Positions 45,201 through 58,900 of a stretch of 64,000 nt of DNA are shown here, piece after piece. The translations under genes and the position numbers were made by a program. Position 1 is the first letter of the stretch. Every line of letters begins with the position of its first letter. The stretch is from Neurospora tetraspora (taxonomy: Eukaryota > Ascomycota > Sordariomycetes > Sordariales > Sordariaceae), in contig NW_026944384.1 of assembly GCF_033439725.1 (NCBI RefSeq), positions 4,340,001 through 4,404,000 on the forward strand. Reading direction: 5' to 3'. The notes beneath the pieces were generated by a model that saw nothing but the letters and a program-made list of their open reading frames with translations, did not search any database and was not told the DNA's origin.

Positions 45201-48200
45201 GGCTATAGATATCACGCGGTCTTGGGTCGTTTACGGCTTCGAGAATCTCATTCTACCCAAGGTGGCGGAAGCCAAGGTCTCTCTTGGTAATTCTTCCGTC
45301 TTTGCTTCGATCGCTTGATCTCATGTACCAGTCAGACTAGATTCGCTACAGTTTGAGGACAGAGAGGTAGCTTTAGGCGTGTGAATGGGGGTTTCAGTAG
45401 GATGCCTGAGTGTTGAAGTTGTGAATGCGGCGATGATGATGATGACGGAATGCTGGTGCAAGGTGAGTGAGGAGCTGCGCATGTGAAAGCGGTACGCGCG
45501 ACTACAAGGGTAGCTTTTGATGTTATGAGGGGCTATGAGCTGCTAACGCTACCTCCCAGCTTCTCTGTCGACGTCCTGATTTACTGGGCTCGACTGCCAC
45601 ATCTCCACCAAATCGAGGCTCAAAGGCCAAGCATCATTGGTGCCATCATAGCTGTTGTTAATGTCTGGCGCCCTCTCTTAACAATGCAGGCTCACCCGAT
45701 GATGTGGACAGAACTTCTATGCGACTGCACAAAGTTGAAGTCAACAAACATCAGTCACCCAGAATTATGAAGAGTTTCCATTTCTACCTAGTTCTGGCAG
45801 AATTTTGATCAATTTTGCAACCTACTTTTGTTGAGGTGACGCTGCCTGTGGCAGACACTAGACGTCATTCATAACCGGATTCTCTACCAAACCCTTGAAA
45901 TCCACGGTGAGATATGATTTGTCCACGCCGCAAGCTGTGATCACCAAGGACGTTCCTTGCTATACTGTGGTTGCGAGCAAAAGTTTTACCTCCCTGTCAG
46001 GTACCTTGCACGAACCACCACAGCCAAAGCTTCGTGGGCACTGTGTATTCAACGACCTGACCCACGGGTTTAACTTACCCACAACACCATAGTAGACTTA
46101 ACGATATTTGACGACGGCAAGGCATTGGAGGTGTGGGTGTTTTGAAGTAGGGGACCCTGCATGGAAATCACTTCAAGCTTTTACTTTATCACGGCACCGC
46201 AGCCCCTGTTCCTGAAGCAACCCACCATCTGAGGACTCGAAACAAGAAAAGAAGAAAATATTGATCATGAACTCATACTCTTTCAAACTCCCGAGATTTT
46301 CCTGCAAGTGCATCTCGATCGTGCAGTGCAAGCTTTACAGTTGGGCTTCAGCCAAGCCGGAAGGGCTCCAGTTTTGATCCTCGTTGGCGTCAAGTTCAAG
46401 GGGAGAATTGGCTCTGGTACGGACATGTCACATCCGCACATCTTTCTACCCAACGGTGCCAACATCGACATGAGTTGTTGAAAGGCGACCTGTGACCGTG
46501 AAAGAAAGAGTTCAAAGAGGTCCAGAAAGAAATAGAAATGAGACGGGGACAACCCTGCAGTTCAACCTGTCAACCCCCATACTGTCAAATCTACCTAGGT
46601 TCAATGTAGCTCGGCATTGACGTTCATCTGCCGGATGAGATTGGAAATTACTCGTCCCTATAGCAAGTTGCGGGGACCTTGCATATCATGTGTCCATATT
46701 TCTTGAGGCCATCACTGAACAAGTCGACTTCGGTTTTTATTTTGTTTTTTTTTCCCCATGAAACTTGGACAAATATACTAGTTGACGTAAGGGAGCAATA
46801 CTTGGGCACCGAGACCCCATGATCTCCATGGTTGGGTTTCCAGATCTCAACACCACTTCCTTCTTGTTAACGTTGGTTTCTAGAGCCTTGGCGTCGATAC
46901 TACGCGGAACTATCTCCAGGAACCATCTCTAATTCTAAAAAAGAGGATAGGCCAATGTTATTTGCTCTCCGGAAGCACATTGAAATTGTAGTAGATATGC
47001 CATGTGCTTGTCCTTGCCACGACTCTTTCTTAATATCGCCGCCGCCAGGATCCTCCCTTCAAATCTGGATGGACCTGGACTGGCTCCCGTCCCGGCCTTG
47101 GCGTCCCCGCCATCTTTCAGACGGTTTGCCGAGAGGGTCGTGCATTGGGAAGTCTTTGAATGAGAACAACAAGAAGTCAGGAGGAAGTTACTCTTATCTC
47201 TGTTGAATTGATTGTGGATGCCGTTTGGGCGTGGATATCCAGGGTCTGCGGAGAAGAAGAGGGGAAGGCGTGTTGGGTTCGTTGGACTGCTGCATGTGCA
47301 TCTTTCCATCGATGTTCTGAATGAGGAGTTCCCGCCGTCGGCTTTCTCCTTTTTTTCCTTCTTGCGACTTTCGGTCCCCACAAAAAGATTCCCCTGAGGA
47401 GTTGTTGCCCCATGAAATTTCGAGTTGTTGTTCAGAGACAAAGCAACCTCAATTCATCAAGCGCGGGTAGCGACGAGGGTATAACGCACCACAGCTCCTT
47501 TATTTTCTAGGGCATTTTGTTCGTTTCCACCAACCGCAAGCACCCAGGCAGTTCACGCATGAGAGTTACGCAGCAGCGGCATCACAGGAACTTGAGTCTT
47601 TCGTTGCTGTCAGATGGAGGCTTCTTGCAGTTGGTTGACCCGGTGGCCGACCGCATTAGAGGTAATGTTAGTGGCTGCTTCATGGTGGCTGCCACCTGCC
47701 GGCCAGCAGCCGCTTGGCCAGGCGAAACCAGGCTAGTCCGTAGAGAAGGGTAGCGGCCCGGTAGCACCACACAGAGGGCAGACACCTTGCCAGGTCATTA
47801 GCACAGGCCCCAGGGCAAGCAAGGCAACAAAACTTTGTCTTCCATCCCAATCCCATTGTTGCTTCCATTGCTACCTACCATTGCTACTATTCATCTCTCG
47901 ATCGACCAAGCGAACGACGACCGGCTGCTGTGTCTCGAACACGCTCGACGACGACGACTTCCACCGCGTCCTCGGAATGAGGTAGCCTCGATATCCATCT
48001 CAGCTCCTTGGCCGGACTGAGCCCTTGTCCCTCTCTCTCGCTGATCTGGGCAATGGTAGAGCTCTCGCGCCGTCCTCCCACCCGCATTGGCTGTCGACGA
48101 CTTGGACCTAGGCTCGACGTCGAATCGACGACTCGGACCACAAAGGACAGGATACCTTAACACAGCAGTGGAGAGAACTGAAGCGAACGCACCAACCATT

Positions 48201-48738
48201 CATCTCATCCCAAAGAGTGGACCAAACACCATTATCACCACCAAGCACCACCACCGTCCACCGCACCACGACGACCACCATAATAATCCGTACCGCCCTT
48301 CACGCCTACACGCACGCTGCTGCTGCTGCACGCTGCATGCTGCACGCCGGCCAAGCAAAGGTACTAAAAGTCTGAAGCAGACAGACCGCCTCGCGATCCT
48401 GTCGCCGGTCTGTCGGTCTCGCCTTGTCCCCCGTCAGCACTCAGCCCTTTCCTAGCACGAGCAAGAGGCTCCGTCCCGTTCCCGTTGTGGTCGCGGTTGC
48501 GTTGCCGTATCCCGTTTACCGCGGCCCTGTCGTCCTGACGTTTCCGCTCATTGAGGCCCGCCTCGCGCTGCGTGACTCCATAACCACCGGCCTCACGGCT
48601 CCATTGCACCCATGAACAATAGGGAGCGGCACGTCCCCGCTGGCCCCAGAGGGGAAACCCAGTCACCCACCAGGTTGTTCCCGTCCTTGTCTCGTCTTGT
48701 CTTCTCAAGTGCTACTCTCTTTTGCATCGCGCCCAGTG
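45201..48738. other. 3.5-kb divergent region upstream of the Pom1-type kinase
   Basis: The left part holds the promoter of the Pex24-family gene, with a GATGATGAT microsatellite at about 45,432-45,445. A 168-codon minus-strand frame at 46935-47441 has no domain and is not accepted. From about 47.8 kb the plus strand is rich in CACCACC/CGACGAC-type sequence and short upstream frames, consistent with a long kinase leader. Confidence 0.45.
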
Positions 48739-48811
48739 GTAGCTCCCGCCGCAAGTTCCTTCCGTGTTTTCGATTCAGACTAGCTAACATTGGCTCGTGT
48801 TTCCTGCACAG
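48739..48811 (+). other. probable 5'-leader intron of the Pom1-type kinase gene
   Basis: The donor GTAGCT, a TAGCTAAC branch site at about 48,781-48,788 and the pyrimidine-rich acceptor TTTCCTGCACAG fit a 73-nt intron. Splicing it out takes the upstream ATG at 48612 out of frame with the kinase, which favours translation from the ATG at 48876. Confidence 0.6.
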
Positions 48812-48875
48812 GCGCAAGGAAAACTGCAGTCCCTCCAAAATCAACGCTTACCGTCGACCTACCGAGGATCCTCCG

Positions 48876-51800
48876 ATGCTGAGCGCCTCCTCGTCCAACA
48901 ACCACTCATTGTTCTCCTTTGGCAGCCGGAATGGTAACGAAGACGGATCATCGACAAGCACAGCATTCGAATTCTTGCCCTCGGTGAGCTTCGACGACCT
49001 TCAGAGCAGCCTCGAGGCCGACTTCAAGCTGGCCCACTACTCAACACCGCCTGGCCAAAATTCTACACCTGAAAGCATGGGGGGCCATTCCGACATCTCC
49101 ATCAATGCGACCGGCGCGAGAGTCGCGGTCCAGCAGCCCGCCCCGACGCGGACTGCCAGGAGCGGGTCAATTTTGCGAAGACCTAGTATAACAACTGGCA
49201 CGAATAGACAGGCAGGCTTAGGAACAACAGCATCCAACACCTCGGGTGTTACGACCCCTACCGCTCCGGCCGCCATCCGCACTCGTCGCCCGAACCATTA
49301 CCCCCCAGTCTCGAGTACGAACAATACAGTGAAAGCTCCCAGGCGGTCCTCACTCGGGGAGCGAAATGGAACAGAGCCGCCGGTACGCACGTCAGTGTCC
49401 GTAGACGGAGGGCCTCGTCCTATGCCCGAGTCAACGCGAACCTCCAAGGCGAGATCTGTGCAACCGCCGCCCCGAGGCAGCGATGCTACTACACTAGCCC
49501 ACGACTTGAGCGCCCTTGCCTTGGGCTCCGGGAGCTCGCCTGTGACATTTCCACGCTCCCCCATGACTGCCGTCAAGGCGCCAGTTCCATCCTCGACCAA
49601 GAGGATATCTGTTATGCCTGGTGTTCCTCATACTTCACATGCAACAGGCTTAGGCGCCAGGACGATCAGCCCGACAGATACGAGACTAATGAAGCGAATG
49701 TCACATCATCAACCCTCTCAAGCGCCAGCTCCAGTACCAACAGCTCCGATGCCATTAGCTAGATCACGTCCTTCGTCTCGTTCTCCATCCATGTTGCCGC
49801 GCAAGATCCCAACGCCAGCTTCCTCTCGGACTACCCCGGACGCGAATAACAGAAAATCGTACAGCTCTGGTCTTTCGGCTGCGTCGGCAAATAGCTACAA
49901 CACTGTACGATCATCGACTGGCTCTATTCAACCGCGTATTCCGCAGAGCGGCAGCTCTAGGCTACCTGCTCCAATGGGTATGCCTGCCCAGAACACGGCG
50001 AACGGCGAGGAAGAGGAAGAGGTTCCCCCAGTTCCAGCAATACCAAAGCTGTACGATTCGCCCGGGGAACTGTCGTTTTTGGACAAGCGCAAGTCCAATA
50101 GGGCGTTTGATACTAGTAGCATCAATAGCACCTCAACAGGGAGCGTATCTGGGGCACAGCTGACTGACCCACCGCCTGCTAAGCTGCAACGCAAACCCAG
50201 CCAACGAAAGTCCGTACACACTTCGACTGTGGACAAGAAGTCCTCTTCCGCAAACTCAAAGAAAAACCTGCAGCCTCTTCGTCTGCCCCCGCTTGCTCTA
50301 GGACCGTTGAGCACTACAACTGCTGCCAAAATTGCGGCGCTTGAGCAGAATGCATCAGACAGGAGTCTTTCTCCTCCTCCTGGCAGGCAAATTGCAAAGA
50401 CGCCGTCGACGCCCATGACAGCGTCAAGAAGCACCTACTTCACCACAACGCGAACTGAGGATAAGCCTACAGTTCAGCACCTTAGGAGTACAAGCACAAT
50501 TAATCGAGGAAAAGGCGGTAGTATGGACTCCTACAGCTCGAACGAGTCAATGGGGGGAGTGGTGTCAAATGTGATGCCACAGTCAGGAATGTCGCCATAT
50601 GTTTCGTCTTCTGCGGTAAAGGGGGGTAATCAGGAGTCGGCATACTCCAATCGACCAAAAACAGGGGATCCCGATGCATCTGTTCCAACCCAGAAACCCT
50701 CTGGACCGCGAGCCCCAAAGCCTGCTGCCGCAAAGTCACCACCACCTCCCACTGACCCGGAAGAGCCACCAACTCCATCGTCAATTGGCACCTCCATCAG
50801 ACGGAAATTGAGTCTATCATGGAAACGAAGCGCATCCAAGAACGGTAACAGTCGGCCTGAAAAGGTGGATCCGAACAGTGTCAAACATGATTCTATGCCA
50901 CCCCCAAGGATCCCGATATCGGCGACATTGGGCAGCATGCCTTCAACCACGAAAGCCCCAAGCCCGACGCCTTCATCAAAATCGAATGGGACCGGGACAT
51001 ACTTGGAGTCAAGGAGACGGAAGAGCTCAGCCTCGAGCCTCAATGCCATTGTTGCAGGGGACCGTCAACGTAGCGATGCGGCGGGCAAGAAGGAATCTAC
51101 GCTGGACACGGTGGCAGAGCGGTCGATTCATACGTATAGCTCGGCGCAAAAGATCCTCAAGCCGAAGAGTTCAAGTGCGACTCTGAGCCAAACCCGTGAC
51201 GTCTGGACGGCCGATCTCGACAAGGATGATATGGTGGCCGAGGAAGAGATGAAGAAACTCGGGTCGCGGCGTAAGGAAACGGAAATGGCGGCTCGGACGC
51301 TCGACGCCTTACGCAAGCGTGCTACTGCCAAGGAACGCGTTGGCCTTCAGGAAGCCCTTAGGATTGCGGTCCTGAACATTTATGAGCGCGGCGAAATTGT
51401 GGACTATAAGGACGTCTACTTTTGCGGTACTCAGAATGCGGCTAAGGTGGTTGGTAACGTTCAGTCAGACCTTCCCAACTTTGGGTACGATGATGAGCGA
51501 GGAGACTACTCGATTATTATCGGCGATCATCTTGCATACAGATATGAGATCATTGATGTCCTTGGAAAGGGTAGCTTCGGGCAGGTTGTTCGATGCATTG
51601 ATCATAAGACTGGCGTCCTTGTGGCCGTCAAGATTATCCGGAACAAGAAGCGGTTCCACCAGCAGGCTCTTGTGGAAGTCAATATTCTGCAGAAGCTTCG
51701 CGAATGGGTAAGTTCTTGACGACTGTTTACTCGAACCGTATTTGTTCGCTAACAAGTAAACTTTCAGGACCCCAAGAATAAGCACAGCATGGTCAATTTC

Positions 51801-52961
51801 ACCCACAGCTTCTATTTCCGTGGGCATCTCTGCATTTCCACCGAACTCCTTGATATGAATCTTTACGAGTTCATCAAGTCTAATGCTTTCCGAGGCTTCT
51901 CACTCAAGTTGATTCGGCGGTTCACTAAACAAATGCTCAGCTCACTGCTTCTGCTAAAGCAGCACAAGGTTATTCACTGCGACTTGAAGCCAGAAAACAT
52001 CCTCCTGCGACACCCTCTACATTCGGAGATCAAGGTCATCGATTTTGGTTCCAGCTGTTTCGAAAACGAGAAGGTTTATACTTACATTCAGTCACGCTTT
52101 TACCGATCCCCCGAGGTTATTCTGGGTATGACCTATGGCCTTCCCATTGATATGTGGTCGCTAGGCTGTATTCTGGCGGAACTCTTCACTGGTGTTCCCA
52201 TTTTCCCTGGTGAGAACGAGCAGGAACAGCTTGCGTGCATCATGGAAGTATTTGGGCCTCCGGAGAAGCATCTCATTGAAAAATCAACACGCAAGAAGCT
52301 GTTCTTCGATAGCTCTGGCAAACCGCGTCTTACCGTCTCCTCGAAGGGCCGCCGTCGCCGCCCCTCCTCCAAGACTTTGCAGCAGGTTCTCAAGTGCGAT
52401 GATCAGCCATTCCTGGATTTCATTGCCCGCTGTCTCAGGTGGGATCCGGACAGAAGAATGAAGCCCGAGGAAGCCGTACGACATGAGTTCATTACCGGGC
52501 AGAAGACTCCGCCCTCATCTTCCATGCCAGTGCCACGCCTTGCATCGACGCGGGAATCATCCCCAACCAAGCGTGTACAGAGTCTGAATGGAGGAGGACC
52601 TCGCCCCCTACCGGAGCCGCCGGCCGCCGCCGTCACTACCAGAACTTCACTACGGTCAGGAGTCGTCAGCTCCGGTATGCCTCAAGGTCCTTTAAAACCC
52701 ACTCTTGCGAGTAGTGTTCTGCCTGCGTCCCGTAAGGTATCTGGCATGACGGCTTCGGGTAGTGGGGCAACTTCTGGCGTGAAAAGAGCAAGCGGAGGTA
52801 CAACCGGCTCAACAGCTGGCAGTTTCACCTCAGGAAATGTGGGCGCCAACGGGAGCAGTCTACCGCGAGCGGCGGTTCGTACCACGAGTACCCGGCAGCA
52901 GCAACAACAAGATCTTGCAGCTGCAGGGGCCACAGCGGCCATGATGAGCCGCAGGGCCTAG
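48876..52961 (+). CDS. pom1: DYRK-family protein kinase, Pom1 type
   Basis: Two exons, 48876-51707 and 51768-52961, with a 60-nt intron (GTAAGT...TCAG), give 1341 residues. The first 830 or so residues are Ser/Pro/Thr-rich, disordered and basic, as in Pom1. Next comes the DYRK class II NAPA-like region (GLQEALRIAVLNIYERGEIV). The kinase domain spans about 885-1205. It has glycine loop GKGSFGQVV, the VAIK-type AVKIIRNK, catalytic loop HCDLKPEN near 1015, DFG near 1035, activation-loop YTYIQSRFYRSPEV and DMWSLGCILAE. The YxY pair is the tyrosine that DYRKs autophosphorylate. In fission yeast, Pom1 forms a cortical gradient at cell ends and sets division-plane position. A tail of about 135 residues with a short Gln run follows. 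An alternative start at 48612 in the same frame is possible only if the leader intron is retained. Confidence 0.92.
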
Positions 52962-55900
52962 GAGGAACGATGGGCTAGAAGGGTTCGACTGGGTATAGGA
53001 AGGGCATTGGCGCCGAACATGGCGAACGTTGTGACAAAGCGGGAAGTGTTGGGTGGTTATTAAAAAGTCTTATATGGGTAAGAGAAGGTGACGGTCACGA
53101 TGCGAAAAATATCAAAGGTTTCGGGTGGGGGTTGCTAGGTGTCGAACGAACAAACGAACGGACGAACGGACGGACGAAAGCGAGCATGGCGTCGAACCTG
53201 GATTTTTTTTGAGTTGTAAACCCCTTCGTCGAGAGGTGCAGTCATTGTTTTCCTTTCGTTTGCTTCTTTCTTCTCTGTGTATCGTGCATCATCATCATTG
53301 TCATCATCGTCAACATCATCATCATAGTACGGTCGGTGTCTGCATGGGGATAAAAAGTAAAGACGCGTGTGTCAACTTTATCATATCATTCGCTTTATGT
53401 GTGTGTATAACTTACTTCACCCTCTCTTCACGGCGTTGTTACGATTTTTGTCTTGTCTTGGAGGTGTGGTCCAGAAAGATGGTATAGAGGTGTCTATAAA
53501 CTTTAGGTGATAAAGGGGGATTGTTGGGAATGTGATGATTGAACGGTGGATATATGGACACGGCTTTAGCTCCGCGGGGAAAATAAGAAAAGGACGAGAA
53601 ACTGGTGCAGTAGTGACGAGGTCCAGGAGAAGTGATGACCACAAGCCATCAATCAATCAATATCTCGTCCTTCCTCAAATTGGCTCACGATGTTCTCATT
53701 CGCTCGGCGCTCATCTTGAGACTCTGCTTTTCAGACATCATCACATAATTAGTCTCATCACGTTCTCCGAGAGAGTGAGGCGTATTCTGGGCAGCAGTAC
53801 CCAAAGTCTAATCCAGCAACTTTGAGGCGTTGTGCTGGAGCGAAGTGGCTTTGTAGCCGAGGTAGGCCCGTCTCAGCCACATATTTCCGGGCGTCCGCTG
53901 AAAAGACTCCCGTTGAAGAGACTCCCGTTCAAAGCCACGGCAAGGACAGAATAAAAACAGAGAAAAAACGGTGCCATACCACGACATCTGCCGTTTGTGG
54001 TGGCGGGGGTGGCACGGCTGCCACACACGCTCTCATCTCTCTCTCTTGAAGTACATACTTGACGTATGTACTTGACGTACACGACAGACGCCACAATGGT
54101 GACTGGGTACAGGATAGGATGGGAAAAGAGTACGGTTGCGGCACCATGATGGATAGATAGCTCAGGGCACTTGGTACATGGCTCGGGCAATGAGTAAGAA
54201 GGTTAAATGGGAGTGTTGTCCTTCTGTTGCCTTGGGGCACATTAGGGCTTAGATCAAAAGGGCTCAGTAAGTATTACCGACTTCATGAAGCGGATCGGCC
54301 CGTTTGAGGAAACGCCGTTCGTCTGAGTAATGTACATGTAGGTTTCTTCTCGTCGTCGTGGTAAGAACTGAATGCCGTGGGGGTGAAGTGGCTGAGGCGT
54401 AGATAGAGTTACTTACTTACACCTTTGCGGCGGTTAAGTGGGCAGACATGATGAAATGAAAGTGCATGTACCAGCTTGCTGGTGTCTGAGTACGGTGTTT
54501 ACTTATTAGGTTACTCTCCCAGGGGAAAACCAGGATCAAAGGCTTTGCTAGGCACTGATGGACAATTGTCCATACCAACCTCTGCTCTCTGCTCTCTGCT
54601 CTGTATAACTGCACGGCTGCGGTGTCTCCTTTCTTCTTCTTCTCTCTCTCTCAGGCTTCGTGCATGCCATCAAATTACCTTCTCTTTTGTCTCTATGGCT
54701 TACTCATTCGTATTCCGCGAATAACAATGATACATGATGGTGCCTACCGATTCCTAGGCCTAGACATACAATCTATGTCTGGCGCAGACTTCACTTGTCT
54801 GCCTTCACCTGGGTCCTAGGGGCATGGTCAACGTTCTCATAGAATCGGAATGAAATAATATGATGCCGAATAGGCACCTGTTTACCAACATCCATGGGCC
54901 AGACCCGGAATTTTGGGGGCCGAAGACGGGGGGCGGGCGGTCGAACCAAGTCAAAGTCTCGGAGAGTGAGTAAGTGCCGAGGCTCACTAAGGCAGAAAGC
55001 CTTCATGCGTAGTGCGCGAAAGTTGATGACTGAGGTTTGCGCGGTATGATATTGCAGTTCCAGGAATCAATCGTACCATGTAGGGGCCCGGGGTGGCGTG
55101 GGGTCTTGGGAGTCAACTTTGAGATTAATCAATTAATGATGATTACTCGCCGTTGAATGGAGGATGCTCGGTGAGGTTGGAGGACTTGTCGTGGAGTATT
55201 TGTTGTATGGGGGTCATTCGCGATATAGGATCTTATGACGCAGTTATTTCGGGATATACTGTCCGGGTTCGGGTCAATCGCGGGCAGCGGGCTGCACTGC
55301 CTGTCTTTAGGTGGTTCTTGTTCCCGACGGCGTCAGCGGTTGATGACTTCCATCCCAACACCTGGCCAGGAAACAAGTTGAAGAAAGGTATAGAGGGGAG
55401 TGAGGAGAGATTGATTGCCTGAAGACAACCAGCGAGCGTTCAGCTTCAGGCACCGTCATCCAACGGCCGCCGCGTATACCGGGTGACTGTCCGGTGATGG
55501 TGGTGATGATGATGATGATTTCGACACAGAGCATCGGGAGGATGTTGTATGATTCAACAATTGTGTTTCAAGTGGAAAGGAAGAAAGACTTGAGGTTGCA
55601 GTTTCCCGTCGTCCATCCCGTTAGAAGTTCGCAGGTAAAGTGGGGCTCTCCGCCGCATGTGGGGCTCAACCTTCCGGTTCGGCCTCCCGGAGGATCACAT
55701 GGAGCTTCCGCTTCTGCCTGGAGGAAGCCGAATGGGGGCCGGAACTGGACCGGGGGTACGTTGGAGTTTTGTTTTGTGTCTGTGTCGGGTGCCAAGCACA
55801 GTGCCCCACCGTTCGTCGCTCAGTGGAGAAGCGGACAAGGAATAGGATCCCACCCTTTCGACGACGGTCAATGGTCGACCGACCGTTCACTTTCTGATGT

Positions 55901-58900
55901 CAACGGTGAACGGTCAACGGCATCTCCGTCCCTGACCCGGATCCTCCTCCAAGGTATCAGATATCGATTCAACAGTTTATTCGCCCCGAACCCGGAACTA
56001 GGGGCTGTGGCAGGTAAGATTTTGGAGGAAGTGATGTCGAGACCGTGCTCCGTTAGATATCTCGATAACTGATTGGTGGTATCTTGTCAGCCGTTCTGAG
56101 GCGGTGCTTGGACGAATGTGGTTTTCTCTCTGCTTTAACTGGCTCTAAATCCTCACGGTCAGTGATCATCTGCGGACTCTTTCGAGACCTTTTGAGGTCT
56201 TTGGACTGTTGATGGAAAACGGAGGGATGGGCGGGAATCAAAGCGATTGGTTGTCTAGCGAGACATTGTTCACAAATCCCCACTTGTACATCGTGGGTTT
56301 TTGGCGCCGTCATGGTTGTTGGGAAATAGAAGCCATCTTTCTCTGTTGTTTTGTCTCCCCTGGGATAGAAACGGCGCGTTAGCTCTCACCTTGCTGAACA
56401 AGCTTTTTTCTGAAACATCTGCCAAAGATGAGAAACTCATACATACTAGACATGCATCATCTGTGACATCTTTGATGCACGTCACAAGGCTGAAAAGAGG
56501 GAGGGTTGCCTCAGGCTTGGCACGTTCTACATGGTGATAGCTTCACCTTGTAGGGCAAAAGGCAGGGGACGGGATTTTGTTCACGGACTTAAAGAACTTC
56601 ATTTCCCAATTCACTCTTATGTCCTTCTGTATGGTCACGCAAATGCAGGCCGATACTCGTGATGTCGGATGACGGACATGACGCTGATTGACCGAGCAGT
56701 GTAAAACCGTAGGGCTGGTGATATGCAGGGACATGACTGATTTCCTGCAAGGCGAATCGCTGCTGCGACTTGCGCTGTGCAGTCTGCAGCAGTTCATGCC
56801 ATTGTCGTTGATGCAGTGCCTAATGAGCCAGGCACGAAACAAGTCACCGGTTCCGATTAACAACGGACGGAGAGATGCCTCATGAAGATAGTATTATGGT
56901 CACGAGTTGTTGCAGGCATCATTTTCGGAAACCACCGGGATCGACTCGGTGTGGAATCCAGGCAACGACAGTAGAGCCTATATGCACTCGGTGAGACAGT
57001 GACCAACGGCCGGCGGCGCCGTTACGGTCGGGGATGTTGTAAATTGACCGGAAGAGAGAAGAACATCACGAGTCCAACGCTTGCGCAGCAAGTCAGTGAA
57101 ATCATGTGGGAAGAGACCTGCATAGACTACTTATGACACACATGTTCCTGAGGATCTTATTGGGAAATAATAGAGGCAAGGGAAATTACGATTTGGAATA
57201 TCAAGACGGGAGTGGAAGGGTTGTTGGTGGAAAAGACGCGGAAGTACTCCGGTTTAGTTGGTCTGCAGTTACAGTACCACTAACACCCCTGTGTTAAGGG
57301 TTGTTAGCGAACCGTGCTGCTCCGGGGCCGTTTGGGGACATAAAAGGGCTGCTGCACTAACAGGGCTGTACTAATAAGATCCGTACGAAACTTTCAAAGG
57401 CAACCCACTTTGTGTAAAAGCGTCATCACTCATCTCTGTTACGTCGAATCGCGAGAGAGAACGAACGGTCATGGCAAGCGCCATGATCTCAAGAGTGGTC
57501 CCTTTGAAGGTGGCTTCATCTGCCCGTGTCATACCGGTCAACTGGCTTGGGAGGGTTAGGTGTGTGTTTTACCACTTTCGGCCACTGATGATGCACCACA
57601 TCCAGAAGAGATTCAAGCATTGGCCAGTTATTGGGTGAGATACGGTCCTAGTTCTCTTCGGCTGCCTGCAGGCCGTGATAGTAAAAGGTCTACGCAAAAT
57701 GTGATGTTGTTCTAGAACTCTGCTGCCATGATCAGGATCGTGCCTATGGGGAGATGATCGCCCTTGAACCCAGTTAACGGGGACCCAAGTCAACCTTGCC
57801 ATTATGTATGTAGCTTCACGATGAAGGGTTCAATATGTTTCAGAATCCGTCCTAGATGCAGTCATACCGATTTGGACGGATAATCATGACTCCCAGTAGG
57901 TAAAACGAAGGAGGTTATAGGGTAGGGAGTGGATACTGGTCGGGACGAATCCATCGGGCGTATTGCCATTGGCTTTATCCCCATGACTGAATTGAAAAAT
58001 CCGGAGGGAGTGCGGGTGAGTGTATGTGCCCCTGGCGCCATTACGCGATGATCTGGGGACGGTGTTTTCAACGTCTTGATGTGTCGTCAAGGATCCCCAA
58101 CAGAACGATTGGTTGGTGCAACGTACCGTACCCAATGATGCGGTTGAGATGGCCCGTTGAGTCGACCCGATCCCACGCCGGGGCCCCGGGCGGCGGCCAA
58201 TGCTCCCGGACCCATGCCGAGGCTGCCCTACCGATGGCTGGCCGCCGTCTGGCGTCAGCATAGAGGCCGCCGTGGTGGTAACTTGTGCTTGGTTCCAAGA
58301 AGTGAATTTACTGGTAGCGCTCCCCATGTCGTTCTTGATTACTGCATCCGCTAAATCGGGACCTGTCAGACTGTAGTCTGTACTAAGCACTTGTCTTGAA
58401 AGTGCCGGGGCTTGAACTGTTACAGTACCAAACATGAGGTTTCAGTGTCAGATACCCACGCTTCACCATCGCCAATGTTCATATGCGACCATGGTGGCCG
58501 TTTCCCCATCTCTTGGCGGTAGTTTCGAGAGACGGGCCCGTTTTGGTGGCCTGTTTCCAGTCTTACAATCCGTGGCATCGCGGACATTGATTTGGTTGGC
58601 GGTATACCTTTCCATACATTTCGAGTTCCGCAGGGGATAACGATGTGGTTGTCGGATTGTCACCACTCAATGCGACCTTCACCACATCTAGGGGCGAGGA
58701 CCCCACCACGCTTCATGTCTTCCGGTACCCGGCTGCACCGTAATCGTTGATACCAAAGATCGTGTAACCCTTCTGCTGGACTGGCTGTAACACGGATTCT
58801 TCTTTCGACTTGTGCGGCGAAATAGTCTGCTCTAGCAAGTCAACGTTGCGGGCGGCTCTTGGTCTTGGGATAAGCACCGCTGTGCAAGCTTGGATCATGA

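Noticed and set aside
45201-45215. Upstream start for the Pex24-family protein
   Set aside because: The frame extends five codons upstream, but its first codon is GTG. The ATG at 45200 has good context and was used.
46935-47441. 168-codon minus-strand frame
   Set aside because: No recognisable features; it overlaps other frames and lacks a convincing promoter or splice partner.
55494-56072. 192-codon plus-strand frame starting in a GATGATGAT run
   Set aside because: It begins in a microsatellite (MMVVMMMM) and shows no domain; overlapping frames of similar quality exist.
57884-58435. 183-codon minus-strand frame, with another open frame over the same GC-rich patch
   Set aside because: I considered a decayed enzyme gene, but no motif of any family could be named and no exon chain extends it.
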